Origin: an uncultured Sutterella sp.
Lineage (GTDB): Bacteria > Pseudomonadota > Gammaproteobacteria > Burkholderiales > Burkholderiaceae_F
Direction: 5' to 3'
Assembly (NCBI GenBank): GCA_900764215.1
Contig: CAAFNI010000008.1
Location: 1 to 64,000, forward strand
Length of the DNA: 64,000 bases
Part shown: positions 9,439-16,216 of the stretch, piece after piece
Layout: every line of letters begins with the position of its first letter
Numbering within the stretch: the first letter of the stretch is position 1
Notes under the pieces: generated by a model
Told to the model about the DNA's origin: nothing
What the model saw: only the letters and a program-made list of their open reading frames with translations
Databases searched by the model: none
Program-made: the position numbers and the translations under genes

Positions 9439-9470
9439 GGCCGCCGCGTTCTAACGCGGCGGCCTTTTTT
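9439..9470 (+). terminator. Rho-independent terminator after EF-G-like gene
   Basis: The 11-bp perfect stem GGCCGCCGCGT/ACGCGGCGGCC has a 4-nt loop and is followed by six T. It lies 25 bp past the stop codon. Confidence 0.92.
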
Positions 9471-9504
9471 CCTGTATTTCAAGCTCCGCAGACCATTCCT
9501 TCCT

Positions 9505-9510
9505 TATAAT
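9505..9510 (+). promoter_or_regulatory. Candidate -10 box (TATAAT) for fmdB-like gene
   Basis: A perfect TATAAT sits 38 bp before the start codon of the FmdB-family gene and after the preceding terminator. No convincing -35 element is present 16-18 bp upstream. Confidence 0.35.
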
Positions 9511-9547
9511 CTGTCTCCTCCACGTTCACTTTCCTAACTTTCATACC

Positions 9548-9778
9548 ATGCCTATCTACGCTTATCGATGCACAAACTGCGGCTTTGAAAAGGATTTTCT
9601 TCAGAAGATGAGCGACAAGCCTCTGACGAAGTGTCCTCAGTGCGGCAAGGATGCATTGGTGAAGGAACTCTCAGCCCCTGGCTTTGAACTGAAGGGCACG
9701 GGATGGGCCGCTACGGACTTCAACGGCGGCCACAAAGCCCTCCCGGCGTCCCACCGCAAGCCCGACATCTCGAAGTAA
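9548..9778 (+). CDS. FmdB-family zinc-ribbon protein
   Basis: Small 76-aa protein with the FmdB/CxxC_CxxC_SSSS signature. It begins MPIYAYRCTNCGFEKDF and has a second pair in TKCPQCGKDA, so four Cys (about residues 8, 11, 29, 32) likely bind one zinc. The C-terminal tail is polar and short. The family is a putative regulatory or RNA-binding protein of unknown function. In many Betaproteobacteria it sits directly upstream of aspS, as here. Confidence 0.85.
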   Translation: MPIYAYRCTNCGFEKDFLQKMSDKPLTKCPQCGKDALVKELSAPGFELKGTGWAATDFNGGHKALPASHRKPDISK

Positions 9779-10110
9779 ACAGCGCGCTGAACCCGTCCGC
9801 TCGCACGACACAAGGCCGGATGTCCAGGACTGTCAGTCCCAGACAACGGCCTTTGCGCGTTTTCGCATGAGCAGATCTAGATAAAATACCCCAAACTGCC
9901 GAGTTTTCCCGTTTTTCAACTTTCGTTGGCAGTAAACTTAATCATCGTGCGTCTCTGTCCTTTGATAGGCGGCACCGACTGATTCCGCAACGGCGCGACT
10001 GCCGCACCGTTGCTTGCACCATTGCGGCTCTGCAAAGCCATAGCATTGTCGTTGTAATCGTGTGGCCAACAGCTATCGTATCGCGCGTTGGTCTTTTTCT
10101 CGGAGCTTAT
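9779..10110. other. Intergenic region between fmdB-like gene and aspS (332 bp)
   Basis: No gene is supported here. A two-tier hairpin spans 9812-9853 (outer AAGGCCG/CGGCCTT, inner GGACT/AGTCC) and may end the FmdB transcript, though it lacks a clear T tract. An AT-rich stretch TAGATAAAATACC at 9888-9900 could hold a -10 element for aspS. In-frame codons upstream of 10111 could extend AspS, but the family start argues against using them. Confidence 0.4.
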
Positions 10111-11922
10111 ATGCGAACCGTATACTCTGGCCTGGTTGATGAATCCTTCATCGGTCAGACCGTGACTCTTTTCGGCTGGGCTCATCGTCGTCGCGACCAC
10201 GGCGGCGTGATCTTCATTGACCTTCGCGACCGTGAAGGCATTGTTCAGGTCGTTTGCGACCCGGACCGTCCCGAAGTCTTCGCTACGGCCGACAAATGCC
10301 GCAACGAATTCTGTCTCAAGGTCGTTGGCGTCGTGCGCGCCCGTCCGGAAGGCACGAAGAACGAAACGCTCGTTTCCGGCGGCATTGAAGTTCTCTGCCA
10401 TGAACTTGAAATCCTCAATCCGTCGGTCACGCCTCCGTTCCACCTCGATGACGAAAACCTCTCCGAGACGACGCGCCTGACGTACCGCGTGCTTGATCTT
10501 CGCCGCGGCGTCATGCAGAAGAACCTCCGCACGCGCTACCGCGCTGCCATGGCCTTCCGTAAGTTCCTCGACAAGAACGGCTTCATCGACATCGAAACGC
10601 CGATGTTGACGCGCTCCACGCCTGAAGGCGCTCGCGACTATCTCGTACCGTCCCGCGTTCAGGACGGTTGCTTCTTCGCCTTGCCGCAGTCTCCTCAACT
10701 CTTCAAGCAGCTTCTGATGGTTGCCGGTTTTGACCGTTACTATCAGATTGTCAAGTGTTTCCGAGACGAAGATCTTCGAGCCGACCGCCAGCCTGAATTC
10801 ACGCAGGTTGATATTGAAACGTCCTTCCTCAACATGGATGAAATCCGCTCCTTGATGGAAGAACTCATCCGCACGGTCTTTAAGGAAGTCCTCGACGTCG
10901 ACCTCAAGAACCCGTTCCCGGTCATGAAGTGGGACGACGCCATGGCTCAGTACGGTTCCGACAAGCCCGACCTTCGCGTTCATCTGAAGCTTGTCGAAGT
11001 GACCGACGTTGTTGAGAATTCCACGTTCAAGGTATTCTCCGGCGTCAAGTCTCTGCACAACGGCAAGGTTGTCGCCCTGCGCGTACCGGGCGCAGCCTCC
11101 ATGCCGCGTTCCGAAATCGACGCCTATACCGAATTCGTCAAGATTTACGGCGCCAAGGGTCTCGCCTACATCAAGATCAATGATCTCTCCAAGGGCCGCG
11201 AAGGTCTCCAGAGCCCGATCGTCAAGAATCTTTCCGACGAAGAGCTCAACACGATCATCGAACGCACTGGCGCCCAAGACGGCGACGTCGTGTTCTTCGG
11301 GGCCGACAAGGCCAAGATCGTTTGGGACAGTCTCGGCGCACTCCGCCTGAAGATCGGTCATTCCGAATTCGGCAAATCCCACGGCCTCTTCACGCCGGGC
11401 TGGCAGCCGCTCTGGGTCATCAACTTCCCGATGTTCGAATACTCGGAAGAAGACCAGCGCTGGGTGGCCTGTCACCATCCGTTCACCAGTCCGCTCGACG
11501 GCCATGAGGACCTTCTTGTCTCCGACCCAGAACATGCCTATGCCAAGGCCTACGACATGGTTCTCAACGGTTGGGAAATCGGCGGCGGCTCCATCCGCAT
11601 TCACCGTGAAGAAGTTCAGGAAAAGGTCTTTGAAGCCCTCAAGATCGGACCGGAAGAAGCCCGTCAGAAGTTCGGTTTTCTGCTTGACGCCCTCCAGTTC
11701 GGCGCGCCTCCGCACGGCGGCCTCGCCTTCGGTCTCGACCGCATCGTTACGATGATGTGCGAAGCAGACTCCATCAGAGACGTCATCGCCTTCCCGAAGA
11801 CGCAACGTGCCCAGTGCCTGTTGACGCACGCTCCGGCTCCGGTTGACGAAAAGCAGCTGCGCGAACTCCACATCCGCCTGCGCAACGAGCCGAAGAAGGA
11901 ACTTGAAATTGCCGGTCAGTAA
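10111..11922 (+). CDS. aspS: Aspartate--tRNA ligase
   Basis: Class II aminoacyl-tRNA synthetase charging tRNA-Asp (and possibly tRNA-Asn in organisms without AsnRS). The protein has 603 aa. Order: OB-fold anticodon-binding domain (about 5-110), class II core with motif 1, motif 2 [16 protein letters not shown], the bacterial GAD insertion (about 290-420), and motif 3 [12 protein letters not shown]. The start [16 protein letters not shown] fits the family; a 17-codon upstream extension is open but not supported. A hairpin terminator follows at 11952-11987. Confidence 0.96.
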   Translation: MRTVYSGLVDESFIGQTVTLFGWAHRRRDHGGVIFIDLRDREGIVQVVCDPDRPEVFATADKCRNEFCLKVVGVVRARPEGTKNETLVSGGIEVLCHELEILNPSVTPPFHLDDENLSETTRLTYRVLDLRRGVMQKNLRTRYRAAMAFRKFLDKNGFIDIETPMLTRSTPEGARDYLVPSRVQDGCFFALPQSPQLFKQLLMVAGFDRYYQIVKCFRDEDLRADRQPEFTQVDIETSFLNMDEIRSLMEELIRTVFKEVLDVDLKNPFPVMKWDDAMAQYGSDKPDLRVHLKLVEVTDVVENSTFKVFSGVKSLHNGKVVALRVPGAASMPRSEIDAYTEFVKIYGAKGLAYIKINDLSKGREGLQSPIVKNLSDEELNTIIERTGAQDGDVVFFGADKAKIVWDSLGALRLKIGHSEFGKSHGLFTPGWQPLWVINFPMFEYSEEDQRWVACHHPFTSPLDGHEDLLVSDPEHAYAKAYDMVLNGWEIGGGSIRIHREEVQEKVFEALKIGPEEARQKFGFLLDALQFGAPPHGGLAFGLDRIVTMMCEADSIRDVIAFPKTQRAQCLLTHAPAPVDEKQLRELHIRLRNEPKKELEIAGQ

Positions 11923-11951
11923 TCCGCTGATCTAAGCATTCCACTTTTAGC

Positions 11952-11987
11952 AGAAAGGGCCGCTTGCTCACTCAAGCGGCCCTTTCT
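11952..11987. terminator. Shared hairpin between convergent aspS and primase gene
   Basis: The perfect 15-bp stem AGAAAGGGCCGCTTG/CAAGCGGCCCTTTCT has a 6-nt loop. It lies 30 bp past the aspS stop and 15 bp before the stop of the opposing gene at 12002. T tracts are short on both sides, so strength in either direction is uncertain, but the placement fits a bidirectional terminator. Confidence 0.75.
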
Positions 11988-12001
11988 GTTTCGGGTCAGT
12001 A

Positions 12002-13069
12002 CTAAGCACCGGAAGTCTTCTCCGTCCACTCGCTCTTTGCAGGACGGCGACCGCCTGATCTGCGACGCATCCATACGTCGCTCCAATCACATCCTATTGC
12101 TTTTGGAATCTCAACCTCAATCTCAAGTGCGGGATACTCCCTGCGCAACCTGGCAGCAAGTGCATACGCCCCAGCCTGACCGGTGAAGCTCCTGTCGTTG
12201 TCGCCAAAAACGACAACCTTCTTCACGCCGCCGGGTACTTTCGTGAAGTTCTGAAACCCTCCCACGCTCACCGCGCTCCAAACAGGCATTTTGAAAATCG
12301 TTCTTGCCGATAGCGCCGTTTCAATGCCCTCGGCGATGCCAAGAACGGCTCCAGGCTCCCCAAGCCTGATGAGGCCTCCGCGGGTGCTGCCCGCGTAAAG
12401 CTTCTTAGGACACTCGACAGGAGCCTTTGCTCCATCAGGCGTAAGGTAGGTTCTATGCAACGTGACGATCCGCCCATCATCGTCAGTGACAAGTGCTAGC
12501 ATCGCCGGCCAGCGTTCGTGAGACTTATCGCCATCGTCGAGTTCTTCCCAGTAATCCAGCAACGGATGACTGCGAAGCTCCCCGATCGATCTGCCATAAA
12601 GTCCTCGGGAGGCAAGATACAGCTTGACTGGATCGGTCGAGGGAACCTTTGAGAGCGCTTGCGCCTCCTGCCAGACCGCTTCGATCTTGGCCAGTCTTCG
12701 TCGGCATCTAGCCTCTGCCACGTTTGGCCTCGTCTCCACACTCCGCAAGGATTTCGTTTCCCCGCGCTGAAATTCCGGAAGTCCCAAAATTCTCTCAAGA
12801 TAATCGAGCGCATCCATAAAACGCTCGCCTCTCCACTTGCGCAAGAGTTCAAGCCCGTCACCGCAACCACAGCCACGACAGAACCAATGTCCATCCAGCT
12901 TATCCTTGTAGAATGAAAAGCGGTCCCTGCCGCCGCAGAGCGGACACGGTCGATTCAAGCGCAGAAGCATTGTCTCTGGAATGCCGGCACCGATAAGAAT
13001 TTCCAGCCAACGACCGGAAGCCGCATTCTGAACACGTTGAATTCTCTCCCCCAGTTGCGGATCTTGCAT
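12002..13069 (-). CDS. Phage/plasmid-type DNA primase with zinc-binding and TOPRIM domains
   Basis: Predicted primase of 355 aa, related to the N-terminal part of phage P4 alpha-type and plasmid TraC-type primases. A zinc-binding domain has Cys42, Cys45, Cys64 and Cys67 (RPCPLCGGRDRFSF, HWFCRGCGCGDG). A TOPRIM domain lies at about 220-325, with the acidic motif GIAEGIETALSA and the downstream VVVFGDNDRS. There is no helicase domain. The start at 13069 is chosen for its strong SD AAGGAGG 6 nt upstream; in-frame codons further upstream are not supported. No integrase, repeat or tail gene flanks it. It is 78 bp downstream of a lipoprotein gene on the same strand, so it may be read through from the mtnA operon. 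It could be a domesticated relic of a mobile element. Confidence 0.75.
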   Translation of the reverse strand: MQDPQLGERIQRVQNAASGRWLEILIGAGIPETMLLRLNRPCPLCGGRDRFSFYKDKLDGHWFCRGCGCGDGLELLRKWRGERFMDALDYLERILGLPEFQRGETKSLRSVETRPNVAEARCRRRLAKIEAVWQEAQALSKVPSTDPVKLYLASRGLYGRSIGELRSHPLLDYWEELDDGDKSHERWPAMLALVTDDDGRIVTLHRTYLTPDGAKAPVECPKKLYAGSTRGGLIRLGEPGAVLGIAEGIETALSARTIFKMPVWSAVSVGGFQNFTKVPGGVKKVVVFGDNDRSFTGQAGAYALAARLRREYPALEIEVEIPKAIGCDWSDVWMRRRSGGRRPAKSEWTEKTSGA

Positions 13070-13147
13070 GCGGTCCTCCTTCATAGAAATCCGGCGCGGG
13101 AACCTCTGTCGGGCAGGGGTTATTGACCCTGTCGGCAACAATATTGC

Positions 13148-13648
13148 TCAGAACCCCCAAAAGTGGCCGTCCCGATCCTTCCACGGATCAGTCGTAAATC
13201 CCACCTCGGTCACAACTCCGTGGATGTCGAACTGCACCCAGCAGGCCATGTCAAAAAGCCCGTCGTCACGAAAACGATACATCCAAGCCGTCTGGTCAAT
13301 GAGCGAAAAGGTGTACTTCTGCGCGCACTTGCCAAACAGATTCCAAACATCCTGCTCCGTACTCACGCCCGGCCTGATGAGAGCCATATGCGCTCTGTCG
13401 AGCACCTCCTCACGCTTCACAAGCCTGCCATCAGCATCAAACTCCAGCCACCAGACCTCTTGACCAAAAGGCTGCATAGAATAGACCCAGCGCTGCGTAC
13501 CAGCACTCGTTTCAACAGTCGCATGAGGTTCGCCGAGCTCTGCCTCAACCTGAGACTCAGTCATGCCGGAATCCATAAGCTGCGGATGAGCACAGGCTGT
13601 CAAAAGCAGACAGGCTGCAAGCACGCACCCCCACGAACGAGCATTCAT
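13148..13648 (-). CDS. BamE/SmpA-like outer-membrane lipoprotein
   Basis: The 166-aa precursor has a lipoprotein signal (CVLAACLLLTAC, lipobox LTAC, Cys near 18). The domain after it begins DSGMTESQVEAELGEP, the hallmark of BamE/SmpA-OmlA-fold proteins (short alpha-alpha-beta-beta-beta). The fold appears to occur twice: a second copy of the same pattern starts at ALIRPGVSTEQDVWNLFG. The family associates with outer-membrane assembly or envelope integrity; the role here is not known. SD AGAGGGG precedes the chosen ATG. It overlaps the upstream small gene by 4 bp. Confidence 0.7.
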   Translation of the reverse strand: MNARSWGCVLAACLLLTACAHPQLMDSGMTESQVEAELGEPHATVETSAGTQRWVYSMQPFGQEVWWLEFDADGRLVKREEVLDRAHMALIRPGVSTEQDVWNLFGKCAQKYTFSLIDQTAWMYRFRDDGLFDMACWVQFDIHGVVTEVGFTTDPWKDRDGHFWGF

Positions 13649-13908
13649 TTGATCCCCTCTTTGGAACTCCTCTCGGCCTCTACAGGCTGCCGGAGTTCTC
13701 TGTAATCGCAGTCGAGCCCATCGATCAGGCGGCGAAACTCCGCTCTGAAGGCTTCCTTTCCGCAACCGAGCAGTACGGCATCTTCGAACATTTCCTGAAG
13801 CATGTCGTGAGCCTCATGCCAGTTTTCATTGAGCACCTTGACGCTCTCCGTGCAGGACACGATCGAGCCGTCGACCCTGAGCCACTTTTCCGGCGCCTTC
13901 GTTGTCAC
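13645..13908 (-). CDS. Small conserved-looking protein of unknown function (87 aa)
   Basis: I do not recognise a named family. The 87-aa product begins TTKAPEKWLRVDGSIVSC, is mostly charged and helical, and has Cys near residues 19, 49 and 68. There is no signal peptide or membrane segment, so it is probably cytosolic. The start is GTG at 13908 with SD AAGGAG, overlapping the aldolase stop (GTGA); its own stop overlaps the lipoprotein start (ATGA). This tight coupling to both neighbours is the best evidence that it is real. Confidence 0.65.
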   Translation of the reverse strand: MTTKAPEKWLRVDGSIVSCTESVKVLNENWHEAHDMLQEMFEDAVLLGCGKEAFRAEFRRLIDGLDCDYRELRQPVEAERSSKEGIK

Positions 13909-14597
13909 CGCCCTTCTCCTTGAACAGACTGCTGCCCATAAGTTCTAAAACGCCTCAGGACGTCGTTCATTTCTTCATAGGAAATGAGCTTCGGCTTGCC
14001 AAGCTGACAGACAAGAACGTACTGGTGAGCCAAATTCTCAACCTCTGCCGCAAGTGCAAGCGCATCATGAAGCGACTTGCCGGCAGCCAGCACGCCATGA
14101 TGCGACAGCAGGCAGGCATTCTTGACAGAAAGCGCCTCTGCCGCAATGCGGGCCAACTGCGGCGTACCAAATGTCGCATAAGGCGCCACATCGATCGAAT
14201 GACCGCCAGCCGCAGCCACCATGTAATGGAATGGCGGAATCGGCATGTCCTGGCAAGCAAGCGCCGTAGCGTGACACGAATGCGTGTGCACAACCGCCTT
14301 GACGTCACCCCGGCGCAGATAGACGCGGGCGTGCATCTCCCACTCGGACGACGCACGCCGCACGCCGCACGCTTCACGCAACGACGGCGGATTCACAAGC
14401 GGAGCCCAGACCAGATCATCGGGTGCCAGCGTCTCGTAAGGCATCCCTGTCGGCGTAATCAAAAAGCCCTTGACGCCGTCCATCCTGTCGGCGCGTGCGG
14501 AGACGTTCCCCGACTTGTTCACATTGAGTCGGCGCAGATTCATCTCGCGGGCGACTTCAATAAGTTCGGCGCGAAGCGCCTCCGTATCTAACGTCAT
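13905..14597 (-). CDS. FucA-type class II aldolase, probable methylthioribulose-/deoxyribulose-1-phosphate aldolase
   Basis: Zinc-dependent class II aldolase of 230 aa. It matches L-fuculose-1-phosphate aldolase in the key blocks. The catalytic acid is Glu85 in SSEWEMH, zinc ligands are His104 and His106 (VVHTHS) and one of His166/167 (LLSHHG), the phosphate loop is ITPTGMPYE, and AAAGGHSIDVAPYATFGT is shared almost exactly. The gene lies 4 bp after mtnA. MtnA makes 5-methylthioribulose-1-phosphate or 5-deoxyribulose-1-phosphate, so an aldolase that splits these to DHAP plus an aldehyde (Ald2 of the DHAP shunt) is the best fit. Alternatives are the dehydratase MtnB or a sugar-1-phosphate aldolase; the FucA-like residues and lack of sugar genes argue against both. 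Confidence 0.75.
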   Translation of the reverse strand: MTLDTEALRAELIEVAREMNLRRLNVNKSGNVSARADRMDGVKGFLITPTGMPYETLAPDDLVWAPLVNPPSLREACGVRRASSEWEMHARVYLRRGDVKAVVHTHSCHATALACQDMPIPPFHYMVAAAGGHSIDVAPYATFGTPQLARIAAEALSVKNACLLSHHGVLAAGKSLHDALALAAEVENLAHQYVLVCQLGKPKLISYEEMNDVLRRFRTYGQQSVQGEGR

Positions 14598-14601
14598 AGT
14601 T

Positions 14602-15690
14602 TCAGGCCCTGGGCAACAAATCAGCAAATACCGTTGCAAGTTCCGTCGGCTTCACGATGCCGCGCTCCGTAATGATGCCCGTTACAAAGCGGTTGTGCGT
14701 AACGTCAAACGCCGGATTGGCAACGGCCACGTCGGGTGCGGCAATCTGTACGGAACGCACACTGCCGTCGCTGGCAATGCCGTTGACAACGAGAAGCTCG
14801 CTAGCGGCGCGGTTTTCAATCGTTATTTCGCGCTTCCCGTCGTTGATCGTCCAATCGATGGTCGAAGACGGCGCCGCCACATAGAAAGGCACATCGTTGT
14901 CTGCAGCTGCAAGCGCCTTGAGATAGGTTCCTATTTTATTGGCCACGTCGCCGCGACGCGTGATGCGATCGGCACCCACGATCACAAGATCAACATCGCC
15001 CTGTTGCATGAGTTGTCCGCCTGCATTATCAGCGACTAGCGTATAGGGAACGCCGTGCTGACCAAGCTCCCAAGCCGTCAGCAGACCCTGGTTGCGCGGT
15101 CGCGTTTCATCTACCCAGACGTGCAACGGCGTTCCCTGTTCAAATGCCATGTATATCGGCGAGAGAGCGGTGCCGTAGTCAACGGTCGCAAGCCAGCCGG
15201 CGTTGCAATGCGTCAGCACGTTCACGGGACGGCGCAGCTTGGTGTAGAGGTCGGAGATGAGGGTCATGCCTGCCTCTCCAATGGAGCGGCAGGTCATTAC
15301 ATCCTCCTGCGTCATCGCCTCTGCCGTCTTGACGGCGGCCTCAAAGCGAAGAGCGGCATCGCGCGGCAAAAGCGTACTCATCATGCGGCGCACGGCCCAT
15401 GAAAGGTTCACTGCCGTCGGGCGCGCGTTGGCGATGACTTCTGCCGCCTTTAGCAATGCGTCGTTTTCAGGATTTTCCTTGACGGCGAGCGCCACAGCCC
15501 ATGCCCCCGCAATGCCGATGAGCGGCGCGCCACGAACGCGCATGGTGCGGATGGCCTCCACGCAGTCCCTCCAATCGCTTAGCACCCGTTTTTCAAAGCT
15601 ATAGGGCAGGAGCGTCTGATCGACAATCTCGACGGCCGTGCCGCCGTCAAGTGAGCGAATGCTTCGTGTAGGTTCCCCGTAAACTTTCAT
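14602..15690 (-). CDS. mtnA: S-methyl-5-thioribose-1-phosphate isomerase
   Basis: Isomerises 5-methylthioribose-1-phosphate to the ribulose form; the family also accepts 5-deoxyribose-1-phosphate. It has 362 aa. Family markers include RTMRVRGAPLIGIAGAWAVALA near 47, the catalytic Cys in NVLTHCNAGWLATVDYGTALSP, and the catalytic Asp in VIVGADRITRRGDVANKIGTY. The start at 15690 has SD AAGGGGAAG. It heads a minus-strand operon with the class II aldolase, an 87-aa protein and a lipoprotein. No mtnK, mtnP, mtnC, mtnD or mtnN is present in the window, so the substrate source lies elsewhere. Confidence 0.92.
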   Translation of the reverse strand: MKVYGEPTRSIRSLDGGTAVEIVDQTLLPYSFEKRVLSDWRDCVEAIRTMRVRGAPLIGIAGAWAVALAVKENPENDALLKAAEVIANARPTAVNLSWAVRRMMSTLLPRDAALRFEAAVKTAEAMTQEDVMTCRSIGEAGMTLISDLYTKLRRPVNVLTHCNAGWLATVDYGTALSPIYMAFEQGTPLHVWVDETRPRNQGLLTAWELGQHGVPYTLVADNAGGQLMQQGDVDLVIVGADRITRRGDVANKIGTYLKALAAADNDVPFYVAAPSSTIDWTINDGKREITIENRAASELLVVNGIASDGSVRSVQIAAPDVAVANPAFDVTHNRFVTGIITERGIVKPTELATVFADLLPRA

Positions 15691-15723
15691 ATCTTCCCCT
15701 TTGCGATAGGACAGGCGATGCAA

Positions 15724-15990
15724 AATGCGCCCGTTTAAATTCCTGCCTGGATCCCAAGATCATCAGTAGGATCGCTTGACGGTCCGGCTCCACCGCCCGG
15801 CAAAGCACGCAACGCTCCAGAATGCCTTCATGTTTTTCTCCGAGCTTCAACATCTTTGCACAGGGGCTGGGCACGCACATTTCCCGAATACGATCCTGCT
15901 CGTCTCTCCAGGCGACAATTTGAAGGCTGCGGCAAGCTGAGGCTTCCGAACTGCCGACAGCGGCTCTCTTCACCAGAGATAACCAACATG
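15724..15990 (-). pseudogene. Relic of a RimJ/RimL-like GNAT acetyltransferase
   Basis: A minus-strand frame in the 526-bp gap upstream of mtnA reads CAKMLKLGEKHEGILERC followed by VLCRAVEPDRQAILLMI. This matches the usual GNAT C-terminus (SAkmLeKLGFkhEGilr.cvl.....d...ysmi). The preceding SLQIVAWRDEQDRIREMCV fits the helix and strand before it. There is no room for a full N-terminal half, no start with a SD, and the motif is damaged, so this looks like a decayed C-terminal remnant. The rest of the gap to 16216 shows nothing I can support. Confidence 0.4.
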
Positions 15991-16216
15991 GCAACGATGA
16001 CGAATCCGCACTCCTGCAGGTACCTTAGCACATGGTTTGGAATCGAGCATGCGACGACCCCAGCCGGCAATCCAGGAATTACCTCATTTCCTATTGATAA
16101 CGCATTCGAGGATCGTTTGCGGAATGACGTTCTTCCGAATTGCGTATCGGGCAACGACTTTGCCTCCAATTGCCGATTCGTAGCACAATGGAACTTCAAT
16201 CATCAGGGAGGTAATC

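Noticed and set aside
9916..11871. 651-codon open frame antisense to aspS
   Set aside because: It lies opposite a gene with full synthetase motifs. Its composition (runs of VDV, EHHR, FVG) is the mirror of GC-biased codons, there is no SD, and no domain is recognisable.
12002..15690. A prophage or integrative element covering the primase operon
   Set aside because: No integrase, repeats, tRNA target, phage structural genes or clear composition shift are visible. The neighbours are metabolic and envelope genes.
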